Below are positions 45,777-54,662 of a stretch of 64,000 bases of DNA, one piece after another. Both the position numbers and the translations under genes were made by a program. Source of the DNA: Streptomyces cinereus (lineage in GTDB: Bacteria; Pseudomonadota; Gammaproteobacteria; Pseudomonadales; Moraxellaceae); NCBI GenBank assembly GCA_014647715.1, contig BMPS01000002.1, positions 1-64,000 of the forward strand. The letters run 5' to 3'. The stretch's first letter is position 1. Every line of letters starts with the position of its first letter. The notes below the pieces were generated by a model. That model ran no database searches, was not told where the DNA came from, and saw only the letters and a program-made list of their open reading frames with translations.

Positions 45777-45841
45777 CTTAACTAGTACATAATTTAGCAG
45801 GTGTAGGTAGTGAGTAGTTAAACTTAACTAGGCTTAACTAG
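45777..45841 (+). repeat. Three CTTAACTAG repeats in the cold-shock gene leader
   Basis: Perfect copies lie at 45777-45785, 45823-45831 and 45833-45841, the last two nearly adjacent, all between the candidate promoter and the coding region. They could form or compete in RNA structures, or be protein-binding sites. Confidence 0.7.
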
Positions 45842-45900
45842 TCTTGGTTAAAAAACTACTTTAAAAACCTACCATTAATAGTGTTAAAGGAAGTTATAAT

Positions 45901-46113
45901 ATGTCAGTTCGTGAACAAGGCATTGTAAAATGGTTTAATGATTCAAAAGGTTTTGGATTTATTCAACGTAGCAGCGGTGAAGATATTTTCGTTCATTTCC
46001 GCGCGATTCAAGGTGACGGCTACCGTTCACTTCAAGATGGTCAAAAAGTTGAATTCATCGTGGTTGAAGGTCAAAAAGGTCTTCAAGCTGAAGAAGTTAC
46101 CAAAGTCGAATAA
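45901..46113 (+). CDS. Cold-shock protein, CspA family
   Basis: A 70-residue single-stranded nucleic-acid-binding protein acting as RNA chaperone. RNP1 KGFGFIQR and RNP2 DIFVHFRAI are intact, with [13 protein letters not shown] at the N-terminus. Preceded by aaaggaag and a long AT-rich leader; followed by a terminator. Which Csp paralogue it is, and whether it is cold-induced, cannot be told from the sequence. The adjacent DEAD-box helicase is functionally related. Confidence 0.95.
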   Translation: MSVREQGIVKWFNDSKGFGFIQRSSGEDIFVHFRAIQGDGYRSLQDGQKVEFIVVEGQKGLQAEEVTKVE

Positions 46114-46157
46114 GTTGAGCCAAAAAGGGGTTGAAGTATTATTTTTGACCTTTTTGC

Positions 46158-46187
46158 AAACCAAGTTGATGTCATTAACTTGGTTTT
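46158..46187 (+). terminator. Terminator of the cold-shock gene
   Basis: aaccaagtt and aacttggtt pair around a 9-base loop, followed by ttttt. Confidence 0.8.
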
Positions 46188-46237
46188 TGTTGTTTCTCAT
46201 AGCCAATGATTGATTGGTCAAAATAGGTTAAATCTCT

Positions 46238-47413
46238 GTGTTTCAAACTTTCTCACAATTACCCCTTCATCCAGCGCTCAAACAAGCGATTGACCAACTA
46301 GGCTATCAAACGCTGACCCCTATTCAGGCACAAATATTGCCCAATACACTCGCTGGGCAAGATGCCATTGGGCAGGCACAAACAGGTACAGGTAAAACAG
46401 CAACGTTTTTACTCACCATCATCAATGAATTGCTTAATAATCCTTTAAGCCCTGAGGTTGATGGCGATCGTTTTTTGGGTGAAACCCGTGCGCTGGTGCT
46501 GGCGCCGACTCGAGAACTGGCTCAACAAATTTATCAAGATTGCCTTGAGCTCACCAAGTTTACCAAACTTCATACCGTTTGTTTGCTCGGTGGTACAGAC
46601 TATGAAACGCAGTCAAAGCAGCTGCATCAAAAGTTTGTCGATATCATCATCGCCACCCCAGGTCGTTTGATTGATTTTTGCTTTCAGCACCATGTGTATC
46701 TCGATCGTCTTGAAATTTTGGTATTGGATGAAGCAGATAGAATGCTGGATATGGGGTTTATACCTGATATCAAACGGTTGATTCGTATGATGCCTGCCAA
46801 TACGCATCGGCAAACCCTGCTGTTTTCCGCTACCTTTAACCAAGATGTGATGAATTTGGCTTATCGCTGGTTATATCAGCCGATTTTTGTAGAAATTGCG
46901 CCTGAGCAAAAAACCAGTCAAAACATCGAGCAGCTTTTTTTTACCTTGATGGAATCGGATAAACTGGCGGCGTTACAGCAAATTATTGAAAAAATTTCTC
47001 CCAAGAAAATCATTGTGTTTGCCAATCGTAAAGACCAAGTCAAGCGCCTGTATGACAAACTTAGTCGTCAATATAAAGTAGTGATATTGTCTGGGGATGT
47101 CATACAAGCTAAACGCGAGAAGTATTTGGCACAATTTCGCCAAGGCGATGCCAATATTTTAGTGGCTACGGATGTCGCAGGGCGAGGTATTCATGTGGAT
47201 GATGTGGCTTGTGTGGTCAATTATACCTTGCCAGACAGTCCTGATGATTACGTTCATCGTATCGGTCGCACGGGTAGGGCAGGCAATAAAGGTATGAGTA
47301 TTAGCTTTATCAGTGAAAATGACGGGTTTAACTTGCCGGCTATCGAGCAATATTTGGATGAAACTATCAAAATGCAGCAATGGTCGAATGATACCCGTTT
47401 TTTAGAGGATTAA
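46238..47413 (+). CDS. DEAD-box RNA helicase, RhlB-like
   Basis: An ATP-dependent RNA helicase of 391 residues. All core motifs are visible: Q motif (GYQTLTPIQAQ), motif I AQTGTGKT, PTRELAQQ, ATPGRLID, DEAD, SAT, and in domain 2 IVFANRK, ILVATDVAGRGIHV and HRIGRTGRAG. The VDGDRFLGETRALVLAPTRELAQQI context and lack of a long C-terminal extension favour RhlB over RhlE/SrmB/DeaD, but a C-terminal RNase E-binding tail is not obvious. Start is GTG. The strong terminator after cspA suggests its own promoter. Confidence 0.88.
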   Translation: MFQTFSQLPLHPALKQAIDQLGYQTLTPIQAQILPNTLAGQDAIGQAQTGTGKTATFLLTIINELLNNPLSPEVDGDRFLGETRALVLAPTRELAQQIYQDCLELTKFTKLHTVCLLGGTDYETQSKQLHQKFVDIIIATPGRLIDFCFQHHVYLDRLEILVLDEADRMLDMGFIPDIKRLIRMMPANTHRQTLLFSATFNQDVMNLAYRWLYQPIFVEIAPEQKTSQNIEQLFFTLMESDKLAALQQIIEKISPKKIIVFANRKDQVKRLYDKLSRQYKVVILSGDVIQAKREKYLAQFRQGDANILVATDVAGRGIHVDDVACVVNYTLPDSPDDYVHRIGRTGRAGNKGMSISFISENDGFNLPAIEQYLDETIKMQQWSNDTRFLED

Positions 47414-47433
47414 ACTTCTTGAGTGATAAAACA

Positions 47434-47467
47434 TTAAGGGCGCTATCAATCAATAGCGCCCTTTTTA
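47434..47467. terminator. Terminator after the helicase gene
   Basis: aagggcgctat and atagcgccctt form a perfect 11-bp stem with a 6-base loop and T-run, between convergent genes. Confidence 0.9.
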
Positions 47468-47491
47468 CGTTAAAACATAGTGAAAATAAAT

Positions 47492-47830
47492 TTATAATCT
47501 AACGATATCGACTTTAGCAAGGCCGTTTGAAAGATTAGCAATTCTACTAAAAGCACCTTTTGACAAATCTAGGGTACGGCCATATTTGCCAAATCCCCCT
47601 GTGTCAGTCACGCGTACCACTACACTTTTGCCGTTGGCTTTGTTGGTAACTTTGAGCCGGCTACCTAATTTGTGCACATTGCTGGCGGCAGTCAGTGCAT
47701 GTTGATTGAATTTCTCGCCAGATGCCGTGGTGCGACCATGATGCTTACCACCATACCATGAAACAACATCAGCATTGGCTTGCTGGGTGGCTAAAGTAGT
47801 AACAATCAAACTGGCAATGATATATTTCAT
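47492..47830 (-). CDS. Small RlpA-like double-psi beta-barrel protein
   Basis: A 112-residue exported protein: signal peptide MKYIIASLIVTTLATQQANA, then the barrel directly, with DVVSWYGGKHHGRTTASGEKFN, LGSRLKVTNKANGKSVVVRV and RTLDLSKGAFSRI. It is essentially a bare RlpA/expansin-like domain. The NDRGPF loop of typical RlpA reads TDTGGFGKYG here, so the catalytic Asp may be kept in another context. It is a clear paralogue of the protein at 14957-15541 and may act on peptidoglycan. Confidence 0.82.
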   Translation of the reverse strand: MKYIIASLIVTTLATQQANADVVSWYGGKHHGRTTASGEKFNQHALTAASNVHKLGSRLKVTNKANGKSVVVRVTDTGGFGKYGRTLDLSKGAFSRIANLSNGLAKVDIVRL

Positions 47831-48128
47831 CGGATGTTCCTTTTATCAATTAAAGCGGTCAATAATCTGACTGCTTAAAGGTATCAAGGGGCATTTCCCG
47901 TGATTTACATAGTAAAAACAAAGTAATATTGTTTAATATCACTTAAGCGGTGTGTATTCTAATTACAAAGTTATGTTATTGCAAAGACTTTATTGTAAAC
48001 AAAATCTTCAATATTGGATGTATTTTGCTAAACATATAAATTATGTAACTATATCAGCTAGTTTTTCTAACCTGTTGATTTTGTGTAAAAATGCTATCTT
48101 AAGTAGCTAATCAGCTATAAAAAATGCA
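47831..48128. other. AT-rich intergenic region between the small RlpA-like gene and ssrA
   Basis: No coding frame or RNA gene recognised. It must carry the promoter for the RlpA-like gene (minus strand). Confidence 0.4.
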
Positions 48129-48166
48129 AAAAAAAGAGAATGCAAGTTATTGCATTCTCTTTTTTA
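48129..48166 (-). terminator. Terminator of ssrA
   Basis: agagaatgca and tgcattctct form a perfect stem with a short loop and A/T runs on both sides, directly beyond the tmRNA 3' end. Confidence 0.9.
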
Positions 48167-48170
48167 TATA

Positions 48171-48531
48171 TGGTGGAGATGGCGGGAGTTGAACCCGCGT
48201 CCGCCAGCACTACGCCCATGACTCTACATGTTTAGATTCTGTCTATGGCTTTAATGGTAGGCGAACCGACAGTCAGGATGCCAACCACGAGCCTCTTAAG
48301 TTTTGCTCAAATTGGCGAGACAACAATTTAAGCTATCCATCGTGCGTTCGCTTCAAGGAGAGCAACCAGACCAATGGCAATCTGTGCCGTCCCAAGCAGC
48401 CCTTAGGCTGCTAGAGCGTAAGTTTCGTCGTTTGCGACTAGTTTAAAATGTATATTTTATTTACGAGTGGACATACTCACTCGACATGCATCATTGAGTT
48501 TCATTACCAGCGTCGAAGCCAGAACATCCCC
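48171..48531 (-). ncRNA. ssrA: Transfer-messenger RNA (tmRNA)
   Basis: The minus strand starts GGGGATGTTCTGGCTTCGAC at 48531 and ends ATCTCCACCA at 48171, with the T-arm-like GGTTCAACTCC just before. These are the hallmark ends of one-piece tmRNA, 361 bases long. tmRNA with SmpB rescues stalled ribosomes by adding a degradation tag. The CCA end is encoded. No integrated element is seen at its 3' end, a common insertion site. Confidence 0.97.
48403..48435 (-). CDS. tmRNA proteolysis-tag reading frame
   Basis: Inside ssrA the resume frame reads GCA AAC GAC GAA ACT TAC GCT CTA GCA GCC TAA, that is ANDETYALAA. The C-terminal ALAA is the ClpXP/ClpAP degradation signal. Confidence 0.95.
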   Translation of the reverse strand, partial: ANDETYALAA

Positions 48532-48544
48532 AAATGAACTGTGA

Positions 48545-48574
48545 ATTATATAAGGTTAGTAGCTTAAAATACAA
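48545..48574 (-). promoter_or_regulatory. Promoter of ssrA
   Basis: On the minus strand TTGTAT (48574-48569), an 18-bp spacer and a perfect TATAAT (48550-48545) lie just upstream of the tmRNA 5' end. Confidence 0.7.
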
Positions 48575-48764
48575 GGATAAACGTCATAATAGTCAGATAA
48601 ATTACTAAAAACACACAGACCCCAAAACCGTTCAGGTTATTGTCATAAATTTGACGTATTGAGCTGATAAGTTAGCGTGTTAAAGTGGTTAAAATTATTT
48701 TGATAAAATTTTATTCAAAAAACAATAGGCTGGGTAAATTGAACAAGCTACAGGTAATTAATGG

Positions 48765-49571
48765 ATGACAGGGAATAAAAAAAATTCGCCAAGCATTGTG
48801 CGGATGTCACAAAATCAGCTCAAACGCCAGCGTGAATGGGTGTATTTGGCGCATTTTTTAGCCATGCTGCATTTACATCCTGCCAAAACCATCTCAGGTA
48901 CGGATGATGGTAATGAGCCAGATTTTACCTGTATTTTTTATTGTGACAAAGGTGAATATGCAATTGGCATCGAATTGACCACTTTGCCAAGACTACGCGA
49001 TAGACTCGGTAATGATAATTTAATGTTAAAACGTTGGTACTGGCAGTCGCTGCTACAGTTGTCAACCAAATTGACACCAACACAGTTTAATGGTGCGGGC
49101 GAGATAGTAGGTGCCAAGGCTAATTGGGCCAATTGGGCCAATTGGGCCAATTGGCAAAACATTGATAACCGAAAGATTGTCAATGTGTCGCAGCAATTTA
49201 TCGAGCCATCGAGTGATTTGCCACATCCTACGCTCAGTAGTAAATTACAAAACGGTATTGCCAAAACCATGCGTTGGTTACCCAGTGCGTTTTTTACTGA
49301 TATGGCAGATGAAAACGAAGATTTACCGATTGATTCCTACATCAATCAAAGTGATATTGATGCGGTGATGGGCAAAAAAGCGCATAAAGTCCAAGCGTAC
49401 CGCAAAAAAAGAGCGTTGGATGAAGTGTGGTTATTGATTCATACCAATGAACAGCAGGAAAAGGGCTTATTAACTTTTGACACAAGTGAAGTATTGCATC
49501 ACGGTAGTGAGTTTAATCGAGTGTTTTTAACCTTATATCCCACCACAACACTGCTACAAGTTGCTAAATAA
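48765..49571 (+). CDS. Hypothetical protein with NWA tandem repeat; possible nuclease-like core
   Basis: A 268-residue soluble protein of no family I can name with confidence. Around residues 51-72, EPDF (Asp53) followed 17 residues later by GIELTT (Glu70) looks like the D...ExT/K core of PD-(D/E)XK-like proteins, but the usual Lys is Thr, so this is weak. Residues 120-130 are NWANWANWANW, from a 9-bp DNA repeat. The C-terminus (RALDEVWLLIHTNEQ...) is a plain alpha/beta pattern. It lies between ssrA (divergent) and yebC (convergent) and has a good terminator, so it is probably expressed. Confidence 0.6.
   Translation: MTGNKKNSPSIVRMSQNQLKRQREWVYLAHFLAMLHLHPAKTISGTDDGNEPDFTCIFYCDKGEYAIGIELTTLPRLRDRLGNDNLMLKRWYWQSLLQLSTKLTPTQFNGAGEIVGAKANWANWANWANWQNIDNRKIVNVSQQFIEPSSDLPHPTLSSKLQNGIAKTMRWLPSAFFTDMADENEDLPIDSYINQSDIDAVMGKKAHKVQAYRKKRALDEVWLLIHTNEQQEKGLLTFDTSEVLHHGSEFNRVFLTLYPTTTLLQVAK
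49122..49154 (+). repeat. 9-bp tandem repeat (aattgggcc) in the hypothetical gene
   Basis: Three perfect units and a partial fourth, in frame, encode Asn-Trp-Ala repeats. Copy-number change would lengthen or shorten the protein by three residues without a frameshift. Confidence 0.92.
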
Positions 49572-49602
49572 AAAAGGCTAAATCTATCTTTAGCCTTTTT
49601 TA
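49569..49602. terminator. Bidirectional terminator between the hypothetical gene and yebC
   Basis: aaaaaaggctaaa and tttagcctttttt form a stem with a 6-base loop and T-runs on both strands. Confidence 0.9.
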
Positions 49603-49618
49603 TGCTGAAAAATTTCAT

Positions 49619-50368
49619 TTAATCATCGAGTTGTTCCATGACATCATCAGTAAAGTTGACGTTGGTATAGACTTCTTGTACATCGTCCAAATCTTCTAGC
49701 ATATCAATCATTTTCATGATTTTTTTAGCATCTTCGACATCAGTGACATCCGCCATGGTTGAAGGGGACATGGTCACTTCTGCGTTGTCGGATTTTAAAC
49801 CGGCTTTTTCTAAGGCATCCATCACGTCACCGAAGTTCTCTGGCTCAGTGACCACGGTAATACTATCACCGTTATTTTCAATATCGGTTGCCCCTGCTTC
49901 AAGCGCGACTTCCATGATGGTGTCTTCTAGCGACACATCGTCAAAGGTAATTTCACCGCGTTTGCTAAACATATAGGCCACTGAGCCTGATGTACCCAAG
50001 TTGCCACCATTTTTGCTAAAAGCATGACGCACTTCGCCAACGGTACGGTTGAGGTTATCCGTCATGGTCTCGACAATCACCGCAACACCGCCCAAGCCAT
50101 AGCCTTCATAGGTGATTTCTTGCATATTGTCATTATCACCGCCGCCTGCACCACGTTCAATCGCCCGTTTTACAGTATCTTTGGTCATATTAACTGAGTT
50201 GGCTTTTTCCACCGCCGCACGCAAACGCGGGTTACTTGCTGGGTCTGGGTCGCCTTGTTTGGCAGCAGAGACCAGCTCACGAATGATTTTGGTAAAGACT
50301 TTACCTTTTGCCGCATCTTGTTTGGCTTTACGGTGTTTGATGTTTGCCCACTTGGAATGTCCGGCCAT
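49619..50368 (-). CDS. yebC: YebC/PmpR-family regulatory protein
   Basis: A 249-residue DNA-binding or translation-related protein of the TACO1/YebC family. Seen: [80 protein letters not shown] and [13 protein letters not shown], all near-invariant. Recent work links the family to translation of proline-rich stretches as well as transcription. RuvC, its frequent neighbour, is absent here. Confidence 0.95.
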   Translation of the reverse strand: MAGHSKWANIKHRKAKQDAAKGKVFTKIIRELVSAAKQGDPDPASNPRLRAAVEKANSVNMTKDTVKRAIERGAGGGDNDNMQEITYEGYGLGGVAVIVETMTDNLNRTVGEVRHAFSKNGGNLGTSGSVAYMFSKRGEITFDDVSLEDTIMEVALEAGATDIENNGDSITVVTEPENFGDVMDALEKAGLKSDNAEVTMSPSTMADVTDVEDAKKIMKMIDMLEDLDDVQEVYTNVNFTDDVMEQLDD

Positions 50369-50509
50369 GAGTGTATCCTTTATCTAACTAACGTAACAAT
50401 CTGATTTTCAAAATTTTGCGTGCGCTATTATAAACGAGCAACCCCGATTTTTGATAGGGGGTTGCGCCTATGTCATCGCAGGAAATGTTATTGAAAGTTA
50501 AAATCAAAC

Positions 50510-51853
50510 CTAAGGGCGAGGCGAATCATCAGGTCGTGGCAATGTCGGCAAATCAATATAGCGGTGTATCAACTCACTTAAATCAATGGTTACTTTTAAA
50601 TTCACCAAGTTCCAGTACTGTCCAGAAATGGTTCGATCAAGCATCATGGTAAGTGGGGCAGGTTGAAAGCTTTGCCAGTATTTAAGCGACTCTTTTGCTT
50701 TGGCAATTGCTTGAAAATGGGTTTGGCTGGTGGCAAAGTCATAAGGCGCATGTTTGGATAAATCAAACAACTGGGTAAAACCATACGGGGTCAAACCAAT
50801 CTGCAACCAATCGTTATAAAAGTCCGTGGGCAGTGGTTCATCATTGTCTTTTTTGATGCCAATGCTGACCAAATCTTGCTCAAGCGCTGTGACATCACCG
50901 CTCAGGCAATGGATGGCAAAGCGTTTAAATAACGCAACTTCGTCATGACTGTAAGATTTGATACCACCAAAGTCATAGGCGATGACCGAGCCATCAGGGC
51001 GAAACGCAAAGTTACCTGGGTGTGGGTCACAATGCAGACGATACAGTTTGAACAATTGACCGGCACTAAAATCAAATAGGCGAGTGGCGATTTTTTGTTT
51101 GGTGTCATTGTCCCAAGTGGCAGCCACTTCGAGCTTTTCACCCAGTTCTTGTGATAAGGTTAAAATCCGTTTGGTCGAAAGGCTATGAAACACTTGAGGG
51201 ATAATCAGCCCATCATCATCGCTGTGGAAACTGCCAAAAATTGCTAAATTATGGGCTTCTTTGGTGTAGTCAAGCTCGTCATACAGGCTATCACGGATTT
51301 CTGCAAAAATTTTATCTTGCAAGGTTTTATCCATATTGAGTACGCCAGTTATCTTAAGCGCCAAGCGAACGTGTTTTAAGTCACTATCGATACTGGTATC
51401 AACATCGGGGTATTGCACTTTGACTACGACCGCTTCACCGGTTGGCAACACCGCTTTATGGACTTGACCGATAGAGGCTGCCGCAAAGGGTGATTGATCA
51501 AACTGGGTAAACAACGCCTCAATCGGTTGCCCCAATTCTTTTTCAAGCTGCTGTTTGATGACGGCAAACGGCATGGGCGGTGCGTCTTTTTGTAATTTCT
51601 CCAGCGCTTTTGAGACTTCAGGGGGGAACACATCTTTATACTGCGAGGCAATTTGACCCACTTTCATTACCGCGCCTTTCATTTCGCCTAAGGTGTCGGC
51701 GATTTGTAGCCCTACGGTTTGCAGCATTTCGCTACGGGCTGTGAGTTTATCTTCTTCAGAGCCTGCAAAAGACTTAATAGAATTTTTAGCTGCTTTTCCT
51801 GCGATACTGGCAGTCATACCGGCAAGTTTTAAAAAACGTTTTTTTGATGACAT
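50510..51853 (-). CDS. ABC1/UbiB-family atypical protein kinase-like protein
   Basis: A 447-residue member of the ABC1/ADCK/UbiB group, ATPases that support ubiquinone synthesis or other lipid functions. Seen: the KxGQ motif (MKVGQIAS), the Ala-rich loop AAASIGQVH, VVKVQYP with the kinase Lys, the ExD-type EIRDSLYDELDYTKEAHN, HCDPHPGNFAF and AYDFGG. No C-terminal membrane spans are visible, unlike UbiB of E. coli, so it is more like the shorter ADCK/AarF relatives. Confidence 0.87.
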   Translation of the reverse strand: MSSKKRFLKLAGMTASIAGKAAKNSIKSFAGSEEDKLTARSEMLQTVGLQIADTLGEMKGAVMKVGQIASQYKDVFPPEVSKALEKLQKDAPPMPFAVIKQQLEKELGQPIEALFTQFDQSPFAAASIGQVHKAVLPTGEAVVVKVQYPDVDTSIDSDLKHVRLALKITGVLNMDKTLQDKIFAEIRDSLYDELDYTKEAHNLAIFGSFHSDDDGLIIPQVFHSLSTKRILTLSQELGEKLEVAATWDNDTKQKIATRLFDFSAGQLFKLYRLHCDPHPGNFAFRPDGSVIAYDFGGIKSYSHDEVALFKRFAIHCLSGDVTALEQDLVSIGIKKDNDEPLPTDFYNDWLQIGLTPYGFTQLFDLSKHAPYDFATSQTHFQAIAKAKESLKYWQSFQPAPLTMMLDRTISGQYWNLVNLKVTIDLSELIHRYIDLPTLPRPDDSPRP

Positions 51854-52018
51854 AGTGGTTGTCTTATAGCAGAATTTTTTAATTAATTTATCAGTGAAAC
51901 TATCAGGTAAATTATCAATTTTTAAGTATTGAGATTAGCAGAAAATGGCTATTTTTGCTATGTACCGTGCTGAAATTTAGCGAATTTTGTGCATAGCTTG
52001 GCATAAAAAACTTGGCAC

Positions 52019-52049
52019 AAAAAAAGGCGCCACGATGACACCTTTTTTA
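52019..52049 (-). terminator. Terminator of ilvA
   Basis: On the minus strand AAAAAAGGTG pairs with CGCCTTTTTT (one U-G pair), followed by a T-run, about 17 bp after the ilvA stop. Confidence 0.75.
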
Positions 52050-52065
52050 TCCAAACCGTTAAAAA

Positions 52066-53616
52066 TTATTGTAAAAATAAGCGATAGCCCAAGTTATCGG
52101 TGAGGTTTTCGCACTCATAGCCAATGTCTTGCAGTTTGGCAAGTAATTGCTCGGCGGTTTGCTCACCCATTTGGATACCCGCTAAGATACGCCCTTCAGC
52201 CGCCCCATGATTGCGATAATGGAATAGAGAAATATTAAACTGTGAGCCCAATTTTTCAAGGAAGTTGAGCAGCGCGCCAGGACGCTCGGGAAATTCGATG
52301 CGAAATAGTTGCTCGTCTTTTAATCCCGCGTGCCCGCCGATTAAATAGCGAATATGGGTCTTGGCGACTTCATCATCGGTCAAATCAATCGCGGCATCAT
52401 CGGCTTCATTGAGTAGCTGGTGGATTGCTTTGCGCTCTTTTTCCCCTTCTTTGAGGGCGATACCGACAAAAATATTGGCAGCGTGATGGGGGTAGTTGGG
52501 GTTGGTGTTGATGCGGTAGTTAAATTCGGTGATGTTGCGACCTTTGAGTGAGCGGCAAAAATCCAAGAAGGCGCCTGTGCGCTCAGGAATGGTCACCCCA
52601 AAAATCGCTTCTTTTTTCTCACCAATTTCGGTACGTTCAGCGATATAGCGTAAGCGGTCAAAATTCATGTTGGCACCACATAAAATCGCCACGCAGTTTT
52701 TGCCTTGCAGATTATGATCTTCGATGTATTTTTTCATACCCGCGACAGCGAGCGCCCCTGCAGGCTCGACGATGGTGCGGGTTTCATCATACACATCTTT
52801 AATTGCCGCACATACTTCATCATTGCTACAAGTAACCACATCAGGCTCGACCACGGGACCTGAGTTATCGCTTTTTGGCATACGGCAAACGTCAAACGGT
52901 ATTTCACCCAGTTGGGCGACTGCTACCCCATCGACAAACAACCCCACTTGGGGTAAGCGCTTGCGTTCACCGGTATCAAGCGCGATTTTGAGACACGCTG
53001 CTTCTTCTGGCTCGACCGCCACGACTTTGACATGCGGTGCGACTTCCCCCAAAAACGCCGCGACGCCTGAAATTAAGCCACCGCCACCAACCGCAACAAA
53101 CACATATTCCATTTTACGCCATTGTTGTACTAGTTCCATGGCAATGGTACCTTGACCTGCGATGACCAATTCATCGTCATACGGCGGAATAAAGGTCAAG
53201 CCATCGGTTTGGGCGCGTTTAATGGCATAGCGGTTAGATTCATCAAAACTATCGCCATATAGCACCACATTACCGCCCAAGGACTTGACGGCACTGACTT
53301 TGATATCGGGGGTGGTGGTCGGCATCACGATAATGTTATTGAGTCCCAAGCGGCTAGCAGAGAAGGCGACGCCTTGCGCGTGGTTGCCGGCAGAGGCACA
53401 AATTACGCCTTTAGCTTTGTCTACTTCGCTTAACTGGCTAATTCGATTGTAGGCGCCCCGCAGCTTGAAAGAAAACACTGGCTGAAAATCTTCACGTTTA
53501 AAACGAATATCGTTGTTAAACCGTTCACTGAGTTTTTTGGCGGGTTCAAGCGGCGTTTGAATAGCAGCATCATACACGGTCGCTTGAAGGATAAGGCGTA
53601 CCCAATCTGATAACAT
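52066..53616 (-). CDS. ilvA: Biosynthetic threonine deaminase (threonine ammonia-lyase)
   Basis: IlvA turns threonine into 2-oxobutanoate, the first step of isoleucine synthesis, with PLP. The catalytic domain has FSFKLRGAYNR (PLP Lys51), SAGNHAQGVAF, VGGGGLISG and CGANMNFDRLRYIAERTEIG; the C-terminal ~190 residues hold two ACT-like regulatory domains for isoleucine/valine control (FLDFCRSL..., LLNFLEKLGSQFNISLFHYRNHG). 516 residues matches the E. coli enzyme. Divergent from rpiA. Confidence 0.95.
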   Translation of the reverse strand: MLSDWVRLILQATVYDAAIQTPLEPAKKLSERFNNDIRFKREDFQPVFSFKLRGAYNRISQLSEVDKAKGVICASAGNHAQGVAFSASRLGLNNIIVMPTTTPDIKVSAVKSLGGNVVLYGDSFDESNRYAIKRAQTDGLTFIPPYDDELVIAGQGTIAMELVQQWRKMEYVFVAVGGGGLISGVAAFLGEVAPHVKVVAVEPEEAACLKIALDTGERKRLPQVGLFVDGVAVAQLGEIPFDVCRMPKSDNSGPVVEPDVVTCSNDEVCAAIKDVYDETRTIVEPAGALAVAGMKKYIEDHNLQGKNCVAILCGANMNFDRLRYIAERTEIGEKKEAIFGVTIPERTGAFLDFCRSLKGRNITEFNYRINTNPNYPHHAANIFVGIALKEGEKERKAIHQLLNEADDAAIDLTDDEVAKTHIRYLIGGHAGLKDEQLFRIEFPERPGALLNFLEKLGSQFNISLFHYRNHGAAEGRILAGIQMGEQTAEQLLAKLQDIGYECENLTDNLGYRLFLQ

Positions 53617-53840
53617 AATAATGACCTAAGTTTGAAAAATACGTTTGAAGATTTATTTTTACCCTCTATGTGCTTTCATCACCAAAACACAGCAAATCGT
53701 TAGAGAAGTAAAAAATAAGTGATTAGATTAGGACTTTAGGGTTTAGCTTGCAAGTGCTTTTACGGTAAAATAAGTTGGGTAATTGATAGCATTAAGTTTT
53801 CTATCTGTTTTTTTGATAAATTCCTAACAAGGCTGGGTCT

Positions 53841-54530
53841 ATGAGTACGATGAATGCAAGCACGCAACAACAACAAAAACAAGCCGTGGCAGCAGACGCG
53901 TTAAAATATATCGAATCAGGCATGATTTTGGGCGTGGGGACGGGCAGTACCGTCAACTGCCTCATTGAATTATTGCCAAAAGTTAACCTAAAGGGCGCTG
54001 TGGCAAGCTCAAAGATCACCGAAGATAAGCTCAAAGCGCTCGGTATTGAGGTGATGGATTTAAATTTCACGGGTGAGTTAGACTTATATATTGATGGTGC
54101 CGATGAAGTAAACGAGCACTTACAGCTAGTCAAAGGCGGTGGTGGCGCTTTAACCCGTGAAAAAATTGTTGCCGCCGCATCTAAGCAGTTTATTTGCATG
54201 GTGGATGAAAGCAAATGGGTGCAGCAATTAGGCGTTGGCTTTCCACTACCGATTGAAGTATTACCGCAAGCGCGCTCGTATGTGGCGCGTGAGTTGGTGC
54301 AGCTTGGCGGTGAGCCGGTCTACCGTGAAGGATTTGTCACCGATTATGGCAATTTGATTTTGGATGTTTATGGCTTAAATATCGGCTTGGACATTGAGAA
54401 GGTAGCAGCATTTGAAGCAAAGCTAAACAATATCGTAGGAGTGGTGTGTAATGGGTTATTTACTGCACAGCACGCTGATATCTTGCTGATGGCAACGGCA
54501 GATGGCGTAAAAAAATTGACAGCCAAGTAA
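53841..54530 (+). CDS. rpiA: Ribose-5-phosphate isomerase A
   Basis: RpiA interconverts ribose-5-phosphate and ribulose-5-phosphate in the pentose phosphate pathway. Seen in 229 residues: [37 protein letters not shown] (catalytic Asp), [27 protein letters not shown] and [15 protein letters not shown] short Gln-rich N-terminal tail is present. Divergent from ilvA, an arrangement also common in other gammaproteobacteria. Confidence 0.95.
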   Translation: MSTMNASTQQQQKQAVAADALKYIESGMILGVGTGSTVNCLIELLPKVNLKGAVASSKITEDKLKALGIEVMDLNFTGELDLYIDGADEVNEHLQLVKGGGGALTREKIVAAASKQFICMVDESKWVQQLGVGFPLPIEVLPQARSYVARELVQLGGEPVYREGFVTDYGNLILDVYGLNIGLDIEKVAAFEAKLNNIVGVVCNGLFTAQHADILLMATADGVKKLTAK

Positions 54531-54573
54531 GTTGCCAGTAAGTTAACGGTCGTTAGTAATGTTGTCATCCAAC

Positions 54574-54608
54574 AAAAAAGACCAAGTCACGATGACGGGT
54601 CTTTTTTA
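54574..54608. terminator. Terminator between rpiA and the PhaB-like gene
   Basis: aaaaaagacc and gggtctttttt bracket a 14-base loop between convergent genes, with T-runs on both strands. Confidence 0.75.
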
Positions 54609-54662
54609 ATTTATAACCGATTTAGTTTATAAACGGTAATGGCAAGCTTGATGGCAGGCTCA

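Noticed and set aside
48100-48600. An integrated genomic island at ssrA
   Set aside because: Downstream of the tmRNA 3' end there is only a terminator and the RlpA-like gene; no integrase or repeated ssrA end is present.
49122-49154. 9-bp repeats as a mobile-element or CRISPR feature
   Set aside because: They are a simple in-frame tandem repeat inside a coding region.
50470-50652. 60-codon plus-strand frame between yebC and the ABC1 gene
   Set aside because: Most of it is antisense to the end of the ABC1 gene, and it shows no recognisable domain.
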